A DNA stretch of 64,000 bases, taken from assembly GCA_020747015.1 (NCBI GenBank), contig JAGTJM010000033.1, positions 298,587 through 362,586 on the forward strand, in the 5' to 3' direction. Below, one piece after another: positions 38,190 through 50,134 of this stretch. Under the pieces are notes generated by a model. That model ran no database searches. It worked only from the letters and a program-made list of their open reading frames with translations, and was not told the DNA's origin. A program made the translations under genes and the position numbers. The stretch comes from Pyrenochaeta sp. MPI-SDFR-AT-0127. Its lineage: Eukaryota; Ascomycota; Dothideomycetes; Pleosporales; Cucurbitariaceae. Positions within the stretch are counted from its first letter, which is position 1. Each line of letters opens with the position of its first letter.

Positions 38190-39137
38190 ATGAAGATGCG
38201 CCTGATGCGAACATTTCTTTCTGTCATTCAACTTTTTGCCCTCAATGGCGCGATCCATGCACTCGAGATCGCTGATTACCCCTCTTCCGGTGTTCAAACC
38301 GGCCAAACGTACACAATACTGTACAATCCGAGAACAAATGATGTTAGTGAAAGTCTTGTGCGCCGACGGCGGGTTAATCCAATGTGAAAAAACAGCTAGT
38401 AGACTTTAGTCTCATGAAAGGCCCTGCAACTGAAATAGCTTATTTTCGCGTAAGAATTTAGAATCGAATCAAGCTCAGGAGCTGACGAAAAAGTGGTATA
38501 GCTACTTGGTTCTGCACAGAACGGCATGTTCAAATGGACTGTCTCTCATGACTTACCAGAGGGCAAAGACTATGCATTGCAAATAAAGATGGACACAATA
38601 GAGAATTATTCAGGGCTTTTCAGCATAACAAAGGCTTCAAATGGATCTTTTTCATCATCATCATTGACCACACCGAGCACAGCATCGTCAACCCTCGCAT
38701 CAACGACTTCAACCACAGGACGCGATCTATCCGAAGGAAGCCAACAAGGGGGTCTAAACAAAGCAGCAAAGGCTGGCATAGGCATTAGCTCAGCTATTGC
38801 AGGGATTGGTATTCTGCTTGCCGCTTTTCTCCTTGGTAAAAGGATCCACAAAACATCTACACGAACAGGCGATACTGAGTCTGACCCCAGTTGGGTCAAA
38901 CCAGAACTCGACGGCAAAGCTGCATATCGGCATGAATATATGGCTGAACTTGATGGGAATGCAGGATTGCAGGAAATGAGGACAGACGCAGATGCGAAGG
39001 AACTCATCGGTCCTTTAGGACATGAGCGTGCAGAATTGAGTGCTGAGTCGAAGCTTTTTGAGATAGATTCTAAGTCTGCCCAACAGTTAAATGAGGACTC
39101 GCAACAGGATAGCCAGGGAAACAAACACGAAAGCTAG
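38190..39137 (+). CDS. Kre9/Knh1-type Ser/Thr-rich cell-surface protein with one membrane span
   Basis: Exons 38190..38346, 38403..38449 and 38502..39137 (279 aa); introns of 56 and 52 bp, the second with a CTGAC branch site. A signal peptide (MKMRLMRTFLSVIQLFALNG) precedes a Kre9/KNH-like beta domain: YPSSGVQTGQTYTILYNP, then NFSLMKGPATEIAYFR from the small middle exon, then NGMFKWTVSHDLPEGKDYAL and NYSGLFSI. A Ser/Thr stretch, one transmembrane helix (GIGISSAIAGIGILLAAFLL) and an acidic cytoplasmic tail follow. Kre9-like domains occur in proteins of beta-1,6-glucan assembly and in wall sensors. The single span plus cytosolic tail resembles a sensor more than a GPI protein. It ends 3 bp before the RIPped desert, at the very edge of normal-composition DNA. 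Confidence 0.85.
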
Positions 39138-39139
39138 AT

Positions 39140-42100
39140 AAAAGAAAGTAAGTATAGAAGCAAAGTTCCTTAATATTTAAGGACTTTAGCTAATAACTCG
39201 AAAGGAGTTCAAGGCGTGTAGAAATAGGAAGAGGGTAGAGAAGAGAGGGCGCGCTAATAGAGGTAAGCTAACCTAAAGGTACTATAGATACTGTAGTAAG
39301 GTTAGGTATAAAGTATATATATATTAAAATAAGTAGAACTAGTTACTAAATAATATTTTATACTCTATATAATAGTATAGATTTATTTTTAGACTATAGT
39401 ATTAAAAAGATAGAGATAGTTTTAGTAGAGACATAGTATTATAAGCTACTTACCTAGGTAAGCTAGTTACCTATATAGTATATTATTAGCTATTACGATT
39501 TAGGTTTAAAGAGGCTCTAGAGGAAGTACTCTTAACTAACTATAAGTACTACTATAGGCGTATAAAGACCTCTACTAAGAAGATAGTAAAGGGTAAAGGT
39601 TAGTTCTTAGGGTTAGAGTAAGAGTAGAGTAGTATAGGGGTAATACTAAGATAGTAAGAGTATACTTCTAAAAAGAGTATTAAGAATAGAGAACTATTCT
39701 ATTACTTTTACTATTTATAAGAATATTAAGTTAAATATACTAAGCTATTAAGGCCTATAGTATAAGTCTATATATATATAAGGAGTCCTAGAGTCCTAAA
39801 GTCCTAGAGACGCTAAGGCCTATCTAGTACTTTAGAGACTATAGAATATTACGTAATCTATAATTATAGAATTACTTATTAGAGTAGGTTAGAGTACTTA
39901 AGGTAGTAGTACCTTTTATTATAACTTAGGTTATAATAATAGGATAGGCTAGAGATTATAGAATAACTAAAGAAGAAGATAATATATACTACTTTCTTAA
40001 ATTCTTAATATTTCTATACTTATATCCTATAGTAAAGGAAAGGAGAAAGTATTAAGAATACTATAAAGTAAAGTAGGCGTAGCTAGTAGTATACTATCTA
40101 TTATTCTATTTTCCTAGAATAGCCTTTTTATAAGTTTGGAGTCGTAGCTTACTAAAGTAGAAGTAAAGCTTTTTAGAGATAAGTATACTCTAATAATAGT
40201 AATACTAGGGCCTAGAGGAATAGATAAATTATAGCTAGTACTTAAGCTTACGTATAAAATAAGATAAAAGAATAAGAGCTACTTAGTCTTCTAGATTAAT
40301 ATAAGCGATATAGATAGTCCTATTAATTATATATAAGTATTACCTAAAAGCTTAATATTTCTAGTTAGGATAATAAGAAGGCTAATATTAAGTAGCTAGT
40401 AAAACTTAATCTAAGTAAAACGAGTATAAGGTAGTAGTTATTAATTTTTAATAATATAAAGAATATAAATTTAGAATTTACCGCGTTATCCGTAGTATAA
40501 GCTACTAGCTTAATTAATTACCTACTATAGTCTAAACTAGTATATAAGCGACTTAGATAGTAGACGTATAGTATTCGTGAGTATAGAGTACTAGCGTATA
40601 ATATACTTCTAGGCCGCGTATTATTATAACCTAACTCTATAGTAATACTATAGCTAAACTTATATAAATTTAAGGTTATATAGCCTATTCTAAGTTTCCT
40701 AATAAAACTTAGTACTCTTATATAATAGTAAGCCCGCGAGGACTATTATATATAGCTATTACTTATCTAAGATATTAAGGTAGTTATATATTCTATAAGG
40801 TTAGTATATAGAATATATAGGCGGTAACTACGTTAAAGCTAGCGCGCTTCGATATATCTACTTTTACTAATAATATACTTTATAAGCGAGGTAAGCTATA
40901 TAAGTAAGTAAGATACCCTACTAACTTTATAACTATCTTAGTCTAAAATTTAGTCGCGATTAAGAGCTAAGATTATAATAGTAATATTAGCTTTAAAAGA
41001 AGCTTATTAGGCTTAAATTAGTAGTATTATACTATTAAAAGGGCTTTAGGTCCTTAGTAGAGTAGCTATAATATAAAGTAGCTAGTGTTACTAAGGAGTT
41101 CTTTCTTAGTAGCTTCTAGATTAGAGTAAGTAGAGATAGATAAGTTAGTTAAAGTAGTTCTAAGTATTAAATAGTAATATTTAATAATAACTTAAGGTTA
41201 ATTATAATATACTATAAGAGTATATTACTCTTATCTATATACTTAGGTAGTCCTATAGTTCCTATAGTATCCTAAGAGATTCTATATAGGATCCTATAGT
41301 ATCCTATAGTACTTTATTTCTATAATATAGGATCTATAGGATTATATAACTTCGTGGGATATACGTTATTATTAGCCTATATTTAGGCCTCGCCTAATAC
41401 CTATATCCCTTCTACCTCTCTACTTATAAGCGCCTATAGTCCTTATTATAGGTTTATAATATATACTTAATAGAAGTTAACGTATTATATAAAGTTAGTA
41501 GGAATAATTATAGAAAATCTCTTACTAATTATATATAGGTAAATCCGCTTATTTTCGTAGCTAAGAAACTTAAAAGATTATTATATCCTATATATACTAA
41601 CTTAGTTAGATAGGCTAATAAAATAATAGTAGCGAGGACTATTATATAGCGTCTTTTAAAGGAGATAGATCTAATAGATATTACTAAAGGCTAATAGAAT
41701 TTAGTATATTTAGATATATATATATAATATTCCTACGTATAGTTAATATAGGGTAACGCTAGGAGTTCTAGTAGAATTAAAGTAATAGAAGAATTATAGC
41801 TATCTACTAGAATTTATACGGTAAATATATAAAGAAGGCTATCTATAACGTATAGCTTAAGACCTACTACTATACCTTACGTTTATAAGCTAGCTATAAC
41901 TATAGTATATAATCTTCTAGCTTAAATCTTACGTTTAGATCTTAAAGACTTTAATACTTTAGCTTTAATACCTTATATCCTATAACTAGATCGAAGCGCC
42001 TAGAGCTATAACTATAATTACTATCCCTAGTAGTCTAGATCTATAATCTCCTCCTAATAACCCCTTTAGATTAAAGTAGCTAGAAGTACTTATTAATATT

Positions 42101-42455
42101 ATCTTTAAAAGTAAATAATTAATTAATTTTTTAGACTATACTATAGTCTCTTATAAAAAGTTTCCTTTACTAGCGTATAAGCTACTATTACTAGTCTATA
42201 TATATAAAACTTTAATACTACGTAACTTAGTTAATATATAATATAATTTATTTATTTTTAAAGTAAGAGATATATATAATATTAATATTTAGTTTACTAT
42301 CCTCGCGTAGCTTTATATATAGTAAGTTATTATAGTATACTTAAGATAAGGTACTTAATTAGCTTAGCTAGTATATAATACTAGTACTCTTTTAATATAC
42401 TATAAAAGCTATCCTACTCTTTCTTAGCTACGCTATAATTATTATACTAGGGGTA
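39140..42455. repeat. Saturated RIP desert of dead transposons
   Basis: Over 3 kb of TA-rich sequence in which CA and TG dinucleotides are almost absent while CG remains, the end state of repeat-induced point mutation. No frame of any length is open. It presumably comprises several destroyed repeats; one part (41340-41480) can be matched to a less mutated copy at 21.05 kb. Confidence 0.85.
41335..41490. repeat. RIPped copy of the retrotransposon remnant at 21.05 kb
   Basis: Same orientation and order of conserved blocks as 21040-21215, with the differences dominated by C-to-T and G-to-A changes. Confidence 0.5.
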
Positions 42456-42459
42456 GAAT

Positions 42460-43410
42460 TTATATATACACTTTTTAAGATACTACTAGAGGTACTTAAT
42501 TAGGTTAAGATTAGGTAAGTATACTAGCTATTTAATAGTTATAATATAGTAGTTACTTAGGAATATATATATTACTCTATATATGTAAATACGCGCGTTA
42601 TCCTATATAAAAAGCTAAGAATAATACTAAAAAGGTAGAAGGCCTTTTATTAAGGTCTTTATATAACTTTAGGTAGAGTAGCTACCTTTTAGAGTATTAA
42701 AATCGCGCTCTATTATAACTAGTAGGCTTCTCCTTAGGTAGCTATATTTATCTAACTATATTAACGCCTATACTATTTATCCTAGTACCCTACTTATTCT
42801 ATAGGTTTATAGTATCCTTATCTTCTATTTTTTCTATAGATAGTAAAAAACCTACTTATTATTATACCCTAAGCCCTTTTAAACTAAGTACTTATCTAAG
42901 AACTTAACTATATATTAATACTATAGGAACTATAAGTACTATCTATAGAACTTAAGGCACCTTAACGTATATACGTAGTTTAGCTTAGGACACTTTTTAT
43001 AAGAGTATTTAGTAAGACCTTATCTTCTAAGAAAACTATATAATATATAAGGATAGGGTAGCTTTATTAAGGTACTATCTGCGTTTATAACTACTACTAC
43101 TTTAGCTAGCTCTTTATACTTAATTTTTAGCTGCGCTTATACTTTCTAATAGATAATCTTTTTCTAATAAAGCGATAGTATAGGTAGTCTACCGCTGCGA
43201 GGTTTATCTTATATTATACCTATTTAGTAATACTTTTTCCTAAGTTCGCGTATATAGGGCTTAGAGTGACTATATATATTAGCGTATTATTTAACTATAG
43301 TACTACTATATAGTATCCTAATAATAATATTTCACTGCTAGACTATTAAGTTAGGCCCTCTACGTATATTTTAGTCTATCTCTTAAAGAATTTAGCGTTA
43401 TAGTAGTATA
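42460..43410 (-). pseudogene. RIP-destroyed Tc1/mariner transposase
   Basis: Minus-strand coding relic colinear with the element at 46144-46750. For example gtacttatctaagaacttaa here equals gcactcgtctgagaacttaa there, and ggtactatctgcgttt equals ggtaccatctgcgttc. Leftward of the shared part it also keeps the ghost of the catalytic region: reversing the transitions at ~42590-42612 gives a FMQDNARIH-like motif, the second catalytic Asp block of Tc1/mariner DDE transposases. Every difference that I aligned by eye is mainly a RIP-type transition. Confidence 0.75.
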
Positions 43411-43787
43411 GTTATAAGGCTGCAAAGTTAAGATAGTAATGTTATAAGGAAACGCGTCGCGCTAGCGCGAAGGAAACTTATTGCTTAGTACTGTAACGTA
43501 AGGCTTAAATATATTATCCTTCGCCTAGCTAACCCCTCACTATATCACGTGCTTTTAGTGGGGATCTGATTATCTTACGCTAATCCGGTTCTGGAGGGTT
43601 CTGTCTGTAGATATTTATAACGTCCCGGATTTGGTTAGTATCATGGATAGCCCAGTTATTAGCCTTTGGCGCCCCGAAAGATTGACATCAGGGATCTTTA
43701 GCATAATAAAGCGGGGTGAATGGCGATGATAGAAAAGGTGATAGCTATCTGAGGGTCACCTTAATTATATTACGAGCCATTACAGTC

Positions 43788-45824
43788 ATGTCAGTTAAAT
43801 CCGTTCAAAAGGAATTTAAATACAAGTTCGCCAACCCTGAGTATCTCAACTTAGCTCTCAAGGCTGCGCATAGAAGCGACCTCGATGGAATAGCTGATGA
43901 TGGAAATAGAGGGTTATCACAAATGGGTTTATCTGTCTTAGAAATGGTCGAGACGTATCATACGGTTTTCGTTGAGAAAGGTACGCAAAGTAAGTGTTGC
44001 AGCACTAATTTCTTTCACAAAAACCTAAGCAGAGTAGAACTTGCCACCACTCGTAAAAGTTGGATTAGGAGCAAATCCGAGCGAGCGAAAACATGCAGAA
44101 AGCTAGGAATACATCAGCATATAGTCCGCAGCGTTCGACAGCAGCACGAGGAACCATCACCGACTGTACTTGCAAATACCTTGAGTGCCATTTTTGGTGC
44201 TATGTGGATTGATATGCAGGAGAAAAACCAGTCAGGCTCAGATATCGTTAAGCAGATTTCTGTGGTTTTGCGTTACATTGAGTCCGTTGTTGCAAGCGAA
44301 CCGACATTCGGACACATGACGAGCGAGAATGAAGGCTTTCCGGCTCTTGAAGAAAACGGTGGCATCCCAGAAAGCTTAACTCCAGGCCGATGGGGCCTTC
44401 TTGTGCCGAGCGAGGCTTGCCATAATACAAGCAGCTTTCTGGATCTACCGGTATCTTTTCCATGGAGCACTGAAGTATTTCAGGGGCCAAAGGAGGCGCA
44501 AAACGAAGCGTTACGGGCTGTTGAGCCAACATCATTCTATTTTGGCAACATGATCCCAACCATAGATCTTGCGCTTTTGGAGCAAGCCCAGGGTAAGACT
44601 GTTGTCGAACCCTACGCTGGGTGTTGAAATTTCTAATTTCAGCGCAGAGGCCAGCACTATTGCAAGCAATTCAGCTAGTGCTTTGTCGTTAACGAACCGA
44701 GAAAACATCGAAACGTCCATAGCGCCAGCGTCGCAAATTGAGAGTGATATTACGCTTAGTAATAACAAAAGCTCCTCTAGGGTAACCAAGAGCTCCAGAA
44801 TGACTGTCACGCCGGCCAAGAGGAAGTCATCGCAGGGCCTTAAGAAAGGTATCGAGGATGACATATTGCTGAAACGACTCATACCTGAAGAGATGGCAAA
44901 AATATGCAATCTACAAAATCAATGCAGTGGCAAACACCTGATGGCCCTTCTGGACCATGCCCAGCTAACCAGTTTGAGTAACGACATCTCTTGGGTAATA
45001 CAGTTACGCCTCTTCTATTTTGCAATTGGCAGCTGTCAGTCACTCCTGAGTTTCAAGGAGATTCTCGAAAATGTCCGAAAGATATCAGGACTCACTTCTG
45101 CTACTTTTATACACTGCCGCACAAGTTCAGAGAGTTATCAGATGATTCGTCAACTCAGTAACACAGAAGCTTTGTGTGTTCTGTTAAAGCGATGTCATAC
45201 GGTCAAATTATTTGAGACCGAATCAGCCTGTATCACCCAGAGTACCGTCACAATGAATGTGGAGACGCCATCAAACTTTGGTGCAAGGCGAGGGTCCGAG
45301 GCTGGAAATCCTGCAAACAAATGTAAGGCTACAATAACGGATGCAATGATGAGAAAAATAGTACCGGAACTTGAGAAAGGCACAAAAGAGTATGAAAAGC
45401 ATCGAAGAGATATTTCGACGCTACGTCGACTGGCTAAGCCACTGCTTCTCCTAACGAGCAAATTTGGCTTTAGAATCCTTGCATTGCTTCCGGCAGGACC
45501 TGATTCGGAATTAAAAGTTTCAGACCATATGCGAGTACACGACTTTTTGTCATCAGACGGAGAAATGCTGACTTGCCTAGGCTTCTTTCGATTCCTGAAA
45601 CAATATTTAGGCAATTCTTGGACATCGTGGATGAATATCAAGGCCCCATTCTTAGGGAGCTTAGTATCGTTGTGGGACCTGTTCTCGAAATGCTGGTACA
45701 AGGGGATTTGCAAGGTCGAAACCCCTTCCCGATTGAATGCGTTGAAGCAAGAGACATTGAACAGTTTCCAAAAGGTTCGCGGGAGATTCTCGAATGCTTG
45801 AGTGGATCGCCATTGCCCGGCTAA
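43788..45824 (+). CDS. Protein with degenerate RNase III-like N-terminal domain
   Basis: Exons 43788..43989, 44035..44592, 44648..45530 and 45581..45824 (628 aa). The third intron needs a GC donor (gcgagt) to keep frame, and the second uses the acceptor at 44647. Residues ~1-150 follow the fungal RNase III layout: FKYKFANPEYLNLALKAAHR, GNRGLSQMGLSVLEMV, KLGIHQHI, ANTLSAIFGAMWIDMQ. The acidic catalytic positions of the family (the Asp after the G in the signature and the Glu of VEAI) are not present, so cleavage is unlikely; RNA binding or dimerisation might remain. The remaining ~470 residues are Ser/Thr-rich then helical and match nothing that I recognise. It stands between RIPped DNA and transposon relics, yet its frame is intact, suggesting it is kept by selection or is recent. 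Confidence 0.6.
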
Positions 45825-46143
45825 ATTGTCATGATCTCTGCGCCGGAGACTAGATGGTACGCAAAGGCTTCTACCCTATAGTTAACACATTTCAGTGCTA
45901 CTACTACGAATGAATAGCTTGTTCTTCTAGTCTCCAGTGTCGCAGAGTGCTCCTCGCTTGTGAATTCTTTTCCAGCGTGGATGAAAAGAGTTTTAGGTTG
46001 AGCATTTTCGCCACTGGATTGAAATGGGCATGATGTTGACTAGCATACAAAATATCGTAGTTGATTGCGCAAAATTAAGTCTCTTCAAAGGCCTATCATG
46101 ATTATCTTTATCTGCCACTCTTATAGAGCTTCAAGCGATGTCT
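45825..46143. other. Spacer between the RNase III-like gene and the Tc1 relic
   Basis: Normal base composition, no frame or repeat recognised. Confidence 0.4.
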
Positions 46144-46750
46144 CTATGAGAGGACCTCTCCTTTCCATATTTCCCATGGAAATCGAAAGCACCACTCTTG
46201 GTTGTGGCCTGAGCCCTTCTGAATTAAGCACTCGTCTGAGAACTTAAGAGTGCGGCGATGCCACGAGAAATCTGAGTAGTTCTTGCAGAACGCACAGTGC
46301 TGCTTAGCATGAACTGCAGAGAGCTTTGGGCGCTCATTATAGCAATAATTAGTTAAGCCTTTGCTCTTAAGCGTCCCGTACAATGTGCTGCGGCTAGGTG
46401 GCTTTGAGGAGGTACCATCTGCGTTCCCAACCACGCTGGCTTGAGCTAGGTCTGAGTACTCAATCTTTGGCTGCGCGCGCTCGTATGCGATGGATGATCC
46501 TTTTCTGATGACGCGATAGTTCTGGGGGACGGCCAGCACGAGGTGCTTCATCGCGTGTTGCGCGTTTTTGACAAAGTCTAATGGTGGTGCGGATGCAGTT
46601 GGGTGAGCGCTTAAACTCAGTGACAAGCGCTGCAACTAGAACACCAACCTTAGCTTTGGAGATGATTGCTTGTCGCTGCAGGGGTGTCAGATTATGCCCT
46701 CAGCGGGCATTCCCTGAGATTTCTGCGCCAAACTCATGACGTGGCGGCAT
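46144..46750 (-). pseudogene. Tc1/mariner transposase fragment, not RIPped
   Basis: Starts at ATG 46750 (MPPRHEFGAEISGNAR). Helix-turn-helix region: LTPLQRQAIISKAKVGV, AGRPPELSRHQKRII. A one-base frameshift leads into SRSTLYGTLKSKGLTNY, NERPKLSAVHAKQH and KFSDECLIQKGSGHNQEW, which holds the first catalytic Asp. An internal TGA (where CGA fits) and the frameshift make it inactive, and the element is cut off after FPWEIWKGEV, so the other two catalytic residues are absent. Confidence 0.82.
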
Positions 46751-46828
46751 TGTAGGTGGTGGTCGAAGTAAAAGGGTTGTGGGACGCGTCTCACGCGAGC
46801 TCGCTTAGCAACTCAAACTTTTGACGCG

Positions 46829-47188
46829 TCACTGTATCACGCAGGGGATTGAAGTAAAGGTTGTATTTTGTCTCTGAGTCAGCCTGATGGCGCGATCGAT
46901 CTTACCCATCGCCCACTTTGAGATCAGCTTATCCTCGTGGTGCTTAACAAAGCGATCAACCCAATATTTTCCAAGCTCTCTCTTGGCTATCTCTGAGGCA
47001 AAGCGTCGTATCATAGCTCGTGTAGGTGGCAGGCCGTGCTCCGTGAGTCGTTTGATATATTGCAGGAGCTCCTGCTCTTGATAGGGACGGAGAGCTTGTT
47101 GGGTTTTCCGCGTTGGTGTTAGGCGAGGTTGTAAGGCTCTGGTGTCTCCGTGCGAGCGCTGTACGAAGGCAGTCATGCTGTTGTGCAA
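46829..47188 (-). pseudogene. pogo/Fot-type transposase N-terminal fragment
   Basis: A 119-codon frame with the CENP-B/Tc5-type DNA-binding layout of Fot1/pogo transposases: LRPYQEQELLQYIKRLTEHG, LPPTRAMIRRFASEIA, LGKYWVDRFVKHHEDKLISK. The DDE domain is missing. It directly abuts the Tc1 fragment on the same strand, so this is a composite of two truncated elements. Confidence 0.75.
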
Positions 47189-47479
47189 TCCTTTCGTAGC
47201 TTAATTTTCTCCTGGTTCTAGCGACTCTATAGCTGCAAGTGCTTCCTCAATTGGGCTCATATTGGTAAAGATATTGCGTGTTGAAGACAGGAGTTGTTTT
47301 GGTGAGGTGGCGCATCACGCGGAGTGGTGCATCACGCAGGGATCCTTGGTATGCGGATTGTGGCAAGTGTATGGCTGTGATTTGCTGGCCTCGTGCCGCT
47401 CACTTCATCACAGCACATACATAGCGGAATCGTTCTGATGTTTGTGCCATAGAACTACACTCTGCTTTAGCTAGTCGCG

Positions 47480-50134
47480 ATGGAGAAGTGGGTGCAAAAT
47501 GAGTACCGAACGCGCCATTGCGACCAGGATGGTCACCTTGTCGGAAAAGTCAACCTCGATACCCTCCGATCTGCGCTCACAAAAATACGGCCTAATGATG
47601 CTCATGCCATCAATGATATACTCAAGCGGTGAGTAGTAAACACGAACCTTTGCGTGTTTAGAGCTACTACTGACTGTATTTAGGCTTCATATAGAAATAT
47701 GCGCCGTGTGTAAATTTGCGATATTCAACCTGCCTGTGCTGACTCATTGTAGGACATTTGCCGCAACTTCGAATTCAACAAACAGGGAGAATTCAAAGAT
47801 ACGCCTGCGGTTCACCAAAGGCTACTGCAAGCAAGGTCTGATTTGAAAGATGGAGTAGTACGGCGAAAGGCAATAATTGAGTAAGTTTGGATCAATATTT
47901 CAAATAGAACTTCAACCCGCTCTTGCTCATTCTATTAGGCTACAAGAAAGACACAAAGCGGGACGTGTGGTCCAGACTTCTACGACATCCACAGTTGAGA
48001 TGCCCCAGCCTTCCCAATCAAAAGGAAAAGCAAACGCGACGCCAACAACGACTCAGATTCCCGCTGGGGACAACTCCTTGAAAATATGGATTCATTCGCA
48101 GTATCTCGAGAAAGGCTTTAGAGGTTCCGACTTCATTGGTTGGAAACATCTTGCGAATGCTCTAGCACAAGCGAATCCTGGCCGCGCCGAGGAGATCAAG
48201 ACTACTCTGAAGGAGTAAGGATCCCAAATAACTTTGCTTCCTCGATGCTAATATTCTTTAGGCTGCGTCAACCAGGCTATTCATTTAGTCTCAAAGATCC
48301 AGATGAGATCTCGCATGCCCGAGCCGCCAAATTAAAGCAAGAGGGCGGCGTCAAGCTTCCAAGTGCGGCCCAACAAATTAGCAATGCTGTCACTGCGGCG
48401 GAGAAGAAGTCAACAGGCCAGATCCAAAGTAGGATATTTTCAAATAATGCTACCGCCCCAGGAATGCTGCAGCCAGACGTTGTGAATCAGGCGAAACTTC
48501 TTGGGACGCAGAAACCTTTGGGGCATAACTCGACTCGTAAATTCAACCCTATCGAGTCTCAGACGAGAACCCTCGCCATCTCTAATGAGGTACGCATTCT
48601 CAACAACAGCTCTCTCTTTATGCAAAAAGCTGAGCATGTTGAGAAACAGAGCTCGAACATCAGCACAGTAGATCTTGATTCCGACGTGTCCACCGATGAC
48701 GAATCGACGCAAGAGCTACATCCCGATATTGGAGAGCCAGACTTCGATCTCATCGACCAACTGATCACCAAAAGACCAAACATAAGCGACGTAGCTCAGG
48801 CAGCCAACACCGTAGAGCGCGATATTGGGCATGCTCCTCTGTTGGCGGCTAGTATCGTTACTCAATATTCAAAGAACCTCGTTCCACAGTACGGCTTCCT
48901 TGGATCCGGGAATTCCCGTGAAAAAGGTACCAAAGTCTTCCAGAACACTAACGTACCATTCTCCACCTTCATTTGCGGAGTACAGGGCAGCGGCAAAAGT
49001 CATACCACAGCATGCATGCTCGAGAATGCACTGATCGCATCTCCCCATCTCGGCCGTCTCCAGGCCCCTGTTTCTGCACTGGTGTTCAGCTACAGTGAGT
49101 TTAGCAGTGGAGGCTCCGGCTTTAGTGTGAGCGAAGCCGCCCATCTAGCTGCAGCGAACGAAACTGTCGCCGCGCACCGTGTCAAAAAGGTGACAGTTCT
49201 TACATCACCCTCAAATCTAGCGATCAAGAAGTTCTATCGCGCAATTCCCGGCGTTGAAGTCATCCCTTTCAAGCTGAAGGCCAAGACAATGGACATTGGT
49301 ACGCTGTTGACACTCATGGCGGTCAACGAGAAATCGGAAGTTCCGCTGTACATGGCGAAGGTTGAGAGCATCTTGCGCGCTATCGCTACAGAGAGTGAGG
49401 ATGGACGGTTCGACTATGACCTCTTCAAACAAAAGCTTGCATTGGAGAACTTTGATTCCAAGCAGACCAACGTGCTCGACATGCGCTTGGGTTTGCTAGA
49501 GTCATTCTTGGACAAAGAGGGCAACGCTCCAGTACCGAAGTATCGACCTGGGGAAGTTACGATAATTGATCTATCGGATCCCTTCGTCTCATCTAACACG
49601 GCCTGCATCCTCTTCAAGCTAGGTCTCGAGCGGTTCATGCAGTCCCGTGCACCCGGTAAAATGGTGGTACTTGACGAAGCACACAAGGTATGTATTCCTG
49701 TCACAACACTCAGCGTGCGCTAATACCACATACAGTACATGCTTAACACACCCGGACCGAAGGTCCTCACGGACTATTTAACGACACTCATCCGCCTCCA
49801 GCGCCACAAGGGCGCCCGTGTCGTAATATCCACCCAAGAACCCACCGTTTCATTTGATCTCATTGCCCTCTGCTCCGTCACCGTCGTACACCGCTTCACG
49901 AGCCCTGCATGGTACGCCGCGCTGAAGAAACACATCAACGCAATGAATAACGAAAAGGACATTATGCGTCAGATAGAGGGTCTGGAGACTGGAGAAGCTA
50001 TGGTGTATGCTCCGAACGCGGTGTTGGATATGGCTGAGGATGGCAGTCTTGTCAAGGCCACGGGTCGATTGCTCAGGCTGAACATCAGAAAGAGGATTAC
50101 GCGAGACGGAGGTGAATCCATCATGGCTGTTTGA
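47480..50134 (+). CDS. HerA/FtsK-type P-loop ATPase
   Basis: Six exons: 47480..47628, 47684..47705 (a 22-nt micro-exon), 47753..47880, 47939..48214, 48262..49687 and 49736..50134 (799 aa, frame exact). The first ~430 residues are charged and low-complexity with no known domain. The ATPase core has Walker A FICGVQGSGKSHTT (~residue 430), Walker B KMVVLDEAHKYM (~660, completed by the last intron's removal), and RVVISTQEPT (sensor-like). The pattern LIDLSDPF...LDEAHKY...STQEPT...TVVHRFTSPAWY is that of the HerA/FtsK/VirB4 branch of DNA- or RNA-pumping ATPases. No membrane segment, so soluble, probably nuclear or cytosolic. Its role in fungi is unknown to me. It follows the RNase III-like gene on the same strand across 1.6 kb of transposon relics. 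Confidence 0.85.

Noticed and set aside
38606..39124. Minus-strand 172-codon frame
   Set aside because: Antisense of the low-complexity Ser/Thr and tail region of the Kre9-like gene.
46144..47188. Tc1 and pogo fragments as one intact element
   Set aside because: They are N-terminal parts of two different transposase types, both truncated, and the Tc1 part has a stop and a frameshift.
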